Assembly: GCF_021648855.1 (NCBI RefSeq)
Contig: NZ_JAKJHX010000092.1
Span: 1 to 21,594, forward strand
Length of the DNA: 21,594 nt
DNA from: Tychonema litorale BBK16
GTDB lineage: Bacteria > Cyanobacteriota > Cyanobacteriia > Cyanobacteriales > Microcoleaceae
Reading direction: 5' to 3'
Part shown: positions 16,368-21,594 of the stretch, in pieces
Layout: the number at the start of each line of letters is the position of its first letter
Numbering within the stretch: position 1 is the first letter of the stretch
Translations under genes and position numbers: made by a program
The notes under the pieces: generated by a model
The model's database searches: none
Told to the model about the DNA's origin: nothing
What the model saw: the letters and a program-made list of their open reading frames with translations, nothing else

Positions 16368-16901
16368 TTATAGCAAGTTGACAAATTGCTTTTGATACTC
16401 ATCCTCAGTTATCAGTTCTTGGGTGCTTTCCACCCTGTCCAAAAACACGATACCATCTAAATGGTCGTGTTCGTGTTGAAAAATCCGAGCTACAAAATCT
16501 GTTAGTTCTTGTTGGTGGAGTTTGCCGTCTCTACTGGTATATTCAATTTCGATCGATCGACTTCTCGGCACCAATCCCCGTATCCCCGGAATGCTCAAAC
16601 AGCCTTCCCAGTCTTTGACTGTCTCTGTTGAACTTGCTAGAATTCGAGGGTTAATCATCGCTGTAGGCTCCATCTTAGGTGCTTGGGGATAGCGCAGATT
16701 GGGACGGGAGGCGACGATGAAGATGCGATCGCCCATAGCGACTTGAGGCGCGGCAATCCCCACCCCGTTTGCCTGCTGTACTGTAGAGATCAGATTGTCG
16801 ATTAACTCTTGAATGCGATCGCCTTTAATATTCTCCACAACTTGCGATCGCTCGCGCAATACAGGATTTCCCAATTGTGAGATTTGTAATATTTCTGACA
16901 T
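16368..16901 (-). CDS. def: Peptide deformylase
   Basis: A 177-aa enzyme that removes the formyl group from the N-terminal Met of nascent proteins, in the cytoplasm at the ribosome exit. All three motifs are intact: GVGIAAPQ (46-53), EGCLS with metal ligand Cys101, and HEHDH with ligands His143 and His147 and catalytic Glu144. Length is usual for type 1 deformylases. The start codon at 16901 directly abuts the terminal repeat of a MITE-like element (16901-17004). The element provides an AGGA 7 nt upstream of the ATG that can serve as ribosome binding site. Downstream on the same strand lies terD. The HtrA-type protease gene is upstream beyond the element. Confidence 0.96.
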   Translation of the reverse strand: MSEILQISQLGNPVLRERSQVVENIKGDRIQELIDNLISTVQQANGVGIAAPQVAMGDRIFIVASRPNLRYPQAPKMEPTAMINPRILASSTETVKDWEGCLSIPGIRGLVPRSRSIEIEYTSRDGKLHQQELTDFVARIFQHEHDHLDGIVFLDRVESTQELITEDEYQKQFVNLL

Positions 16902-17004
16902 ATAGCAATCCTAAATTATTTGTGAATTTCTTACTCCCTCCCCTTAATAAGGGGAGGGTTGGGGTGGGGTGAAAAACTTTACGACTCCTGCAAGGACTGC
17001 TATA
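16901..17004. mobile_element. MITE-like element, copy B (104 bp, with terminal inverted repeats)
   Basis: The ends TATAGCAATCCT (16901-16912) and AGGACTGCTATA (16993-17004) are inverted repeats with one mismatch. The interior carries the perfect 10-bp stem CCCTCCCCTT-aat-AAGGGGAGGG (16936-16958). Positions 16918-17004 match copy A (13958-14044) in inverted orientation with one mismatch. No transposase is encoded, as expected for a miniature element mobilised in trans. The left end overlaps the def start codon. Confidence 0.8.
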
Positions 17005-17040
17005 ATTATTGGTTATTTGTATTCTGCCTTCGAGTCCGCT

Positions 17041-17075
17041 CAGTCAACAGTTAACAGTTAACAGTCAACTGTCAA
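17041..17075 (+). repeat. Short heptanucleotide array next to the protease gene
   Basis: Five 7-bp units in phase: CAGTCAA, CAGTTAA, CAGTTAA, CAGTCAA, CTGTCAA. It lies just beyond the 3' end of the minus-strand protease gene (stop at 17081) and resembles the CAGTTG units at 9539. Confidence 0.75.
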
Positions 17076-17080
17076 CAAAA

Positions 17081-18307
17081 TTACCGAACTTTTTGCACCG
17101 GTAAACTCCCCGGTTTCACGCTTAAATTGAGTATTTGCCCATTACGATTAATCTCCATTTGCAAAAGCCCGCCCACCCTAGCATTTTGCACAAATTCCTG
17201 AACAGCTTCCGACTGAATAATCGGCTGATTGTTAATCTTTTGAATTACATCCCCAGCCCGCAAACCAGCCACCGCTGCGGGAGAAGCAGGAACCACACTG
17301 ACAATTGCTACACCCCGATCGACTGTAACTCGAATATTACTATTATCATTGCTGTTAATTTGCTGTTTAACATCAGGAGTTAGCGTCGCCATTTCAATTC
17401 CCAAATAAGCGTGTTCGACTTTCCCCGTCGAAATCAATTCCTGAGCCACTTGTTGAGCCGTCTTAATCGGAATCGCAAACCCCAATCCTTGAGCTCCTTG
17501 AATAATCGCCGTATTCATCCCGATAACTTGTCCGGTAGAATTCAGCAACGGGCCACCAGAATTTCCGGGATTAATCGCCGCGTCTGTTTGAATAAAACCA
17601 ACTCGTTTGTCGGGTACGCCTACATCACTGCTCGATCGCCCCGTAGCGCTAATAATCCCCGCTGTCACAGAATTGTCCAAACCCAAAGGATTACCGATCG
17701 CGATCGCCCATTCCCCAGACAGCAGCTTATCAGAATTGCCGATCGTCACCACAGGCAAAGCATTCGCCTCAATCTTCACCACAGCCACATCCGTCACCTT
17801 ATCAGCCCCCAACACCCGCCCGGTAAAGCTGCGACCGTCCCTGAGAGTTACAGATACCGTAGTATCAGCCCCTTCTACAACGTGAGCATTAGTCAGAATC
17901 ACGCCATCAGCACCGATCACAAAACCCGAACCAGTACCCCGTTCCACCCCACCCCGGCCACGACTAAAAAAATCTTCCGGCGACAGCCCTCTACTTCCCG
18001 GTTTCACCGCGCGCGAAGCATCAATCCGAACCACTGCCGGGCCGACTTTTTCCACCGCTGCTACAATAAAATTCACATTAGCTGGATTGCCCGAAAAGGA
18101 ATTCGGTGGTAATCCTTTGCTAGCTTGAGGCTTAGCATTTAGAGGTAGTTGCAATTTCGGTTCCAGCGTCCTTTGTCGTTCGCCAGAATTTGCAGGTAAT
18201 CGCGAAGCCGTCAGACGATCGCCCAACATGGCGGCCCCAGCTCCCGTCACCAGCAGTAATATGTAGATTGCCGGTTGCTTCCAAAATTTGCCAGTTGAAC
18301 TCTTCAT
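17081..18307 (-). CDS. HhoA/HhoB/HtrA-type (Deg) trypsin-like serine protease with PDZ domain
   Basis: A 408-aa protein. Residues about 12-28 form one hydrophobic segment ([15 protein letters not shown]) that acts as signal anchor or uncleaved signal peptide, placing the protease in the periplasm or at a membrane. The protease domain (about 75-290) has an intact triad: His142 in TNAHVV, Asp173 in TDVAVV and Ser250 in GNSGGPL. One PDZ domain follows (about 300-395; [30 protein letters not shown]). This single-PDZ layout is that of cyanobacterial HhoA, HhoB and HtrA, which degrade misfolded proteins under heat, light and oxidative stress. Which of the three it is cannot be decided from sequence alone. 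It is divergent from dnaA, sharing a 258-nt intergenic region. Confidence 0.94.
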   Translation of the reverse strand: MKSSTGKFWKQPAIYILLLVTGAGAAMLGDRLTASRLPANSGERQRTLEPKLQLPLNAKPQASKGLPPNSFSGNPANVNFIVAAVEKVGPAVVRIDASRAVKPGSRGLSPEDFFSRGRGGVERGTGSGFVIGADGVILTNAHVVEGADTTVSVTLRDGRSFTGRVLGADKVTDVAVVKIEANALPVVTIGNSDKLLSGEWAIAIGNPLGLDNSVTAGIISATGRSSSDVGVPDKRVGFIQTDAAINPGNSGGPLLNSTGQVIGMNTAIIQGAQGLGFAIPIKTAQQVAQELISTGKVEHAYLGIEMATLTPDVKQQINSNDNSNIRVTVDRGVAIVSVVPASPAAVAGLRAGDVIQKINNQPIIQSEAVQEFVQNARVGGLLQMEINRNGQILNLSVKPGSLPVQKVR

Positions 18308-18428
18308 CAGGACTTTTTTAGGCTTTCAAGCCAAATCAAAATATTTACCTAGGTGATTCCCGATCTCTAGGAGCCACCAGCGGGCTACAGAATTTTTGGG
18401 CGATCGGCAGACTCCCTTAAACTTTAGC

Positions 18429-18485
18429 ATTGACCTTTGTCAATTTACTCACCAGCCCACAGACAATGTTGATTGATCGATCAAC
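18429..18485. promoter_or_regulatory. Two dyads in the protease-dnaA intergenic region
   Basis: ATTGAC-cttt-GTCAAT (18429-18444) and GTTGAT-tgatcg-ATCAAC (18468-18485), the latter containing the perfect TTGATCGATCAA, lie in the 258-nt divergent region. Both are plausible operators for dnaA or the protease gene. A TAGAAT hexamer at 18521-18526, 40 nt before the dnaA start, could be a -10 box, but its -35 is unclear. No TTTTCCACA box was seen here, so autoregulation by DnaA at this site is not supported. Confidence 0.35.
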
Positions 18486-18565
18486 CTTCAAAATCGCCAA
18501 TTCGATTAAACTGAGTTCTCTAGAATACAAATTCAATCTCTTAAATGCCTAGCAACAGAGGATAG

Positions 18566-19939
18566 ATGGTGGACATTCCCCTCGAAAGTCTGTGGAATCA
18601 GATACTTGAACGTCTCCAGCTACAACTGAGCAGACCTAGTTTTGAGACGTGGATCAAAACAGCCAGAGCCGAACAACTGGAAAATAACTGTTTGATTGTC
18701 AGCGCCCCCAATCCCTTTGCTCGCAATTGGTTGCAGAAATATTACGTCAAAATTATCGCCGATGCAGTTTACGAAATTGTCGGCTATCCCGTAGAAATTT
18801 ACTTGACAATTGCTGGCGGAGATGAAACCGCCAGCAACGGGGATCAAGGACTGATTTGGCCATCTCCGATCGCCGATATCCCCGAAAGCCAATCGCTTCA
18901 TCCCCCCAAACCCGCCAATCTCAACTCCAAATACGTCTTTTCCCGTTTCGTCGTCGGTTCCAACAACCGCATGGCTCACGCAGCTTCCCTAGCAGTAGCC
19001 GAGTCTCCGGGCCGAGAATTTAATCCGCTATTTTTGTGTGGTGGCGTCGGTTTGGGCAAAACTCATCTCATGCAGGCGATCGGTCATTACCGCCTAGAAA
19101 TTGACCCCAATGCCAAGATTTTCTACGTTTCTACCGAGAAATTTACCAACGATTTGATTGCCGCCATTCGCAAAGATAGTATGCAAAGCTTCCGCGATCA
19201 TTATCGAGCCGCCGACGTTTTATTAATAGATGATATTCAATTTATTGAAGGTAAAGAATACACTCAAGAAGAATTTTTTCACACTTTCAATACTTTGCAT
19301 GAAGCCGGAAATCAAATAATTTTAGCCTCCGATCGCCCACCACAACAAATTCCCCGCCTCCAAGAGCGTTTATGTTCGCGATTTTCGATGGGATTAATTG
19401 CCGATATTCAGTTACCAGACTTGGAAACACGCATGGCAATTTTGCAGAAAAAAGCCGAGTATGAAAACATGAGGCTGCCGCGAGATGTGATTGAATATAT
19501 TGCCTCTAGTTACACTTCCAATGTTCGTGAACTAGAAGGAGCTTTAATCCGAGCAGTAGCATATCTTTCAATTACTGGTTTGCCAATGACAGTGGAAAAT
19601 ATATCCCCGGTTTTGAATCCGCAAACTGAAACTGTAGAAGCAAAGCCCGATGTAGTAATCGTAGTAGTTGCAGAGGCTTTTGATGTTTCTGTTGAAGATT
19701 TGAAAGGCTCTTCCCGCAAGCGAGAAATTAGCTTTGCACGTCAAATCGGGATGTATTTAATCCGGCAACACACTAATTTGAGTTTGCCGAAAGTTGGTGA
19801 AGTTTTTGGCGGAAAAGACCACACAACTGTGCTTTACAGTTGCGACAAAATTGCTCAGTTGCGGAATACTGACCCGAATTTGTCCCAAACCCTGCGTCAA
19901 TTGAGCGATCGAATTAATGTGCTCAGCCGCAAAAGTTAA
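18566..19939 (+). CDS. dnaA: Chromosomal replication initiator protein DnaA
   Basis: A complete 457-aa DnaA. Domain I (about 1-80, starting [20 protein letters not shown]) is followed by a short linker II (about 81-118). The AAA+ domain III starts near 120 ([15 protein letters not shown]) with Walker [10 protein letters not shown] (159-167), Walker B LLIDDIQF (219-226), an Arg finger in CSRFSMG (Arg272) and NVRELEGAL as sensor 2 region. Domain IV (about 360-457) ends with the DNA-binding signature [15 protein letters not shown]. It binds DnaA boxes, oligomerises with ATP and opens the origin. AGAGG at 18557-18561 supports ATG 18566. The candidate origin lies directly downstream, before dnaN. 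The short domain II and total length are usual for cyanobacteria. Confidence 0.98.
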   Translation: MVDIPLESLWNQILERLQLQLSRPSFETWIKTARAEQLENNCLIVSAPNPFARNWLQKYYVKIIADAVYEIVGYPVEIYLTIAGGDETASNGDQGLIWPSPIADIPESQSLHPPKPANLNSKYVFSRFVVGSNNRMAHAASLAVAESPGREFNPLFLCGGVGLGKTHLMQAIGHYRLEIDPNAKIFYVSTEKFTNDLIAAIRKDSMQSFRDHYRAADVLLIDDIQFIEGKEYTQEEFFHTFNTLHEAGNQIILASDRPPQQIPRLQERLCSRFSMGLIADIQLPDLETRMAILQKKAEYENMRLPRDVIEYIASSYTSNVRELEGALIRAVAYLSITGLPMTVENISPVLNPQTETVEAKPDVVIVVVAEAFDVSVEDLKGSSRKREISFARQIGMYLIRQHTNLSLPKVGEVFGGKDHTTVLYSCDKIAQLRNTDPNLSQTLRQLSDRINVLSRKS

Positions 19940-19945
19940 TTAGAA

Positions 19946-20013
19946 GTAGGGAAACGGCACTGCCGTGTCCTCGGAAATTGTAGGGAAACGGCACTGCCGT
20001 GTCCTCGGAAATT
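19946..20013 (+). repeat. Perfect 34-bp tandem duplication with palindromic core after dnaA
   Basis: Two exact 34-bp copies (19946-19979 and 19980-20013) lie 6 nt after the dnaA stop. Each contains CGGCACTGCCGTGTCC, part of the palindrome found complete at 15699-15727. Their left arm is altered (AGGGAAACGG instead of AGGGACACGG), so the hairpin is shorter. They could still terminate dnaA transcription. Confidence 0.85.
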
Positions 20014-20051
20014 GTGGGATCAATTCCGATGCCACTGGATTTGATACTAAC

Positions 20052-20094
20052 TGTGGAAAAACCTGTGGAGAATTGACCATGATTTTGTGGAAAA
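20052..20094 (-). promoter_or_regulatory. Left DnaA-box cluster (minus orientation)
   Basis: TGTGGAAAA at 20052-20060 and 20086-20094 are reverse complements of TTTTCCACA. TGTGGAGAA at 20064-20072 differs at one base. The first two are 12 bp apart start to start, roughly one helical turn, which would favour side-by-side DnaA binding. Confidence 0.85.
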
Positions 20095-20157
20095 TATTAC
20101 TGTCTGGCTGGATAAAGTTTTTGATGAGGAAGGGTTAGGCGATCGACTTGGGCGAAC

Positions 20158-20231
20158 TTTTCCACAAGTTTTCCACAGGCAGCAATCCATTGCAAAGCTT
20201 ACTGAATAAGTATTTCAATTTGTTTTCCACA
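20158..20231 (+). promoter_or_regulatory. Right DnaA-box cluster (plus orientation)
   Basis: TTTTCCACA occurs exactly at 20158-20166, 20169-20177 and 20223-20231. The first two are 11 bp apart start to start, one helical turn. The third sits in the A+T-rich tract about 130 nt before the dnaN start. Confidence 0.87.
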
Positions 20232-20360
20232 ATTTTTATAGTGCGATCGAGCATTGCGGGGTTGTGGGAATTCTGTTTTTTTAGGTCAGCTTACTTCCCC
20301 ACCAACTTTCTGTGATAGGATTTGTTTCTATCTCAAATCCGGTTAATTAACCTTCATCTC

Positions 20361-21500
20361 ATGAAATTGGTTTGCACCCAAAGTGACCTCAACGCCAACC
20401 TCTCGTTGGTAAGTCGGGCCGTCCCCTCTCGCCCGACACATCCCGTACTAGCCAACGTGCTCTTAGTAGCGGATGAGGAAAATCAGCGGGTTAGCTTGAC
20501 AGCTTTCGATCTAAGTTTAGGCATCCGTACCAGCTTTGCAGCAGCAGTCACAGGGGGCGGAAGTTTTACCATACCCGCTAAATTGCTCAACGACATTGTT
20601 TCCAGACTCCCAGACGGAGAGATTACCTTAGAAGACGAAGCCGGAGACACCGTAGCATATCTCACTTGCAGTTCTGGCAGCTACCAAGTCAGAGGCATGG
20701 GCCCAGAAGAATTCCCAGAATTACCAGCAATTGAAGCAGGAAAAGTCCTGAATTTGCCCCCAGAAGCCTTAATAGAAGGACTCAAAGGAACTTTATTTGC
20801 CACTAGCCCCGACGAAGCAAAACAGGTACTTGCAGGCGTGCATTTAAAGGTACTAAAAGATTGTCTAGAATTTGCAGCGACAGACGGCCACAGATTGGCA
20901 GTAGTTCAAACTACCAATGAAACAGCCGAAGGAGAAGAAACAGAAGAAGAATTTGAAGTGACAGTTCCAGCCAAAGCCTTGCGGGAAGTAGAAAGAATGC
21001 TAGTAATGCGACAGTGGACTGAACCTGTCACCCTGCATTTTGAACACGGTCAAGTCGTCTTTGAATGGGCCGACCAGCGACTGACAACCCGCACCTTGGA
21101 AGGGCAATATCCCGCCTACAGACAGTTGATTCCGCCTTCCTTTGAGAGGCAAATTACCATGGATAGGCGATCGTTCTTATCAGCAGTAGAAAGAATAGCC
21201 GTGTTTGCCGACCAAAAAAACAATATCCTCAAATGCAGCATCGATGCCGTGAATCAGGAAATCACCTTATCTGTAGATGCCAAAGATGTCGGTAGTGGAA
21301 AAGAGTCAATGCCAGCACAAATTTCAGGAGAAAGCATAGATATTGCCTTCAATGTCAAGTATTTGATTGACATTTTGAAAACTGCTCAATCCCCAGAAAT
21401 TCAACTCCAATTAAATGGTGCTTTGGCCCCCGTAATTTTCCAACCTTTGGGCGGAGTGAATGCTACATTTTTAGTAATGCCAGTACAGTTAAGAGCTTAA
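20361..21500 (+). CDS. dnaN: DNA polymerase III beta subunit (sliding clamp)
   Basis: 379 aa from ATG 20361 (MKLVCTQSDLNANLSLVSRA), the usual N-terminus of the family. A TTG at 20322 would add 13 residues without family support. The chain shows three repeated clamp folds: NLSLVSRAVPSRPTHPVLANVLL in the first, the central LAGVHLKV, FAATDGHRLAVV and VPAKALRE, and the third with AVFADQKNNILKCSI. It ends in FLVMPVQLRA, matching the conserved clamp terminus. As a dimer it encircles DNA and tethers polymerase III and repair factors. An acidic insert (EGEETEEEFE) lies near residue 195. No clear Shine-Dalgarno sequence precedes the ATG. Transcription probably starts within or next to the origin region upstream. 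Confidence 0.97.
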   Translation: MKLVCTQSDLNANLSLVSRAVPSRPTHPVLANVLLVADEENQRVSLTAFDLSLGIRTSFAAAVTGGGSFTIPAKLLNDIVSRLPDGEITLEDEAGDTVAYLTCSSGSYQVRGMGPEEFPELPAIEAGKVLNLPPEALIEGLKGTLFATSPDEAKQVLAGVHLKVLKDCLEFAATDGHRLAVVQTTNETAEGEETEEEFEVTVPAKALREVERMLVMRQWTEPVTLHFEHGQVVFEWADQRLTTRTLEGQYPAYRQLIPPSFERQITMDRRSFLSAVERIAVFADQKNNILKCSIDAVNQEITLSVDAKDVGSGKESMPAQISGESIDIAFNVKYLIDILKTAQSPEIQLQLNGALAPVIFQPLGGVNATFLVMPVQLRA

Positions 21501-21501
21501 A

Positions 21502-21594
21502 AGGAGAGGGGGAGATGGGAAGATGGGGAGATGGAGAGAATTTTCCTTCTTCCTTCTTCCTTCTTCCTTCTTCCTTCTTCCTTCTTCCTTCTTC
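21502..21594 (+). repeat. GA-rich repeat and CCTTCTT heptamer array at the window edge
   Basis: After the dnaN stop comes a GAGATGGGGAGATGG-like purine tract (about 21502-21540), similar to the block inside the first TPR gene. Then CCTTCTT is repeated seven times without error (21545-21593) and continues past the window end. The total copy number is therefore unknown. Confidence 0.8.

Larger units (their letters stand above)
20014..20360. other. oriC: Probable chromosomal replication origin (oriC) between dnaA and dnaN
   Basis: This non-coding stretch holds five exact copies of the cyanobacterial DnaA box TTTTCCACA. Two are on the minus strand (20052-20060, 20086-20094) and three on the plus strand (20158-20166, 20169-20177, 20223-20231). 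TTCTCCACA at 20064-20072 (minus) is a near match, and weaker TGTGGGA-type sites occur near 20014 and 20263. The boxes face each other around a central region. The A+T-rich stretch about 20195-20240 is a candidate unwinding element. Location between dnaA and dnaN is a classic bacterial origin position. No open reading frame of interest lies here. Confidence 0.85.

Noticed and set aside
17411..18112. A 233-codon open frame on the plus strand
   Set aside because: It lies entirely opposite the HhoA/HtrA protease gene. Its translation is rich in Arg, His and Ser without any domain, typical of an antisense shadow of a G+C-richer gene.
18620..18979. A 119-codon minus-strand frame inside dnaA
   Set aside because: It overlaps the well-supported dnaA coding sequence and shows no recognisable domain.
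20322..20360. Upstream TTG start for dnaN
   Set aside because: The clamp family begins at MKLVC, and the extra 13 residues match nothing expected.

Overview
The window comes from a cyanobacterium, most likely a filamentous, non-heterocystous Oscillatoriales-type genome (Microcoleus/Oscillatoria-like). The phylum follows from the very frequent GCGATCGC (HIP1) octamers and from an SbtA/SbtB-type bicarbonate transport pair, a HhoA/HtrA-type protease, a DUF1823 gene and a TTTTCCACA-box origin. The genus is only a guess, from the many heptanucleotide (STRR-like) arrays and the TPR/GT61 giant genes.

Layout. (1) 1-7193: a palindromic repeat, then two co-directional genes for large TPR proteins that both end in a GT61 (DUF563) glycosyltransferase domain. 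The second also carries a class I methyltransferase domain between two TPR blocks. They are probably co-transcribed and act on cell-surface or extracellular glycans. (2) 7194-9534: a type II peroxiredoxin fused to a glutaredoxin, then a short SbtA-family bicarbonate permease followed by a small PII-like SbtB regulator (carbon concentration). (3) 9535-11994: NAD-type GAPDH, a DUF1823 protein and a secreted CsgG-like protein. (4) 12133-18307, all on the minus strand: GT4 glycosyltransferase, TerD, TerF-like TerD-vWA fusion, second TerD, peptide deformylase and a membrane-anchored HhoA/HtrA serine protease. The Ter genes resemble a Ca2+-binding stress module rather than a complete tellurite operon. 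(5) 18566-21500: dnaA, a 420-nt gap packed with DnaA boxes (probable oriC), and dnaN.

The most unusual layer is repetitive DNA. Heptanucleotide arrays that keep strict 7-bp phase while the unit changes sit after or between genes (7194, 9539, 10801, 17041, 21545), and one such block plus a 16-bp repeat is inserted in frame inside the first TPR gene. An 87-bp MITE-like element occurs as an inverted pair around the terF-terD-def segment. One copy abuts the def start codon and appears to provide its ribosome binding site. A palindromic repeat recurs at 15699 and as a tandem duplicate beside the origin.

No tRNA, rRNA, CRISPR array, transposase gene or phage gene was recognised. The most distinctive proteins are the TPR-methyltransferase-TPR-GT61 protein and the short SbtA with its truncated SbtB. 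None can be called a new system without database comparison.
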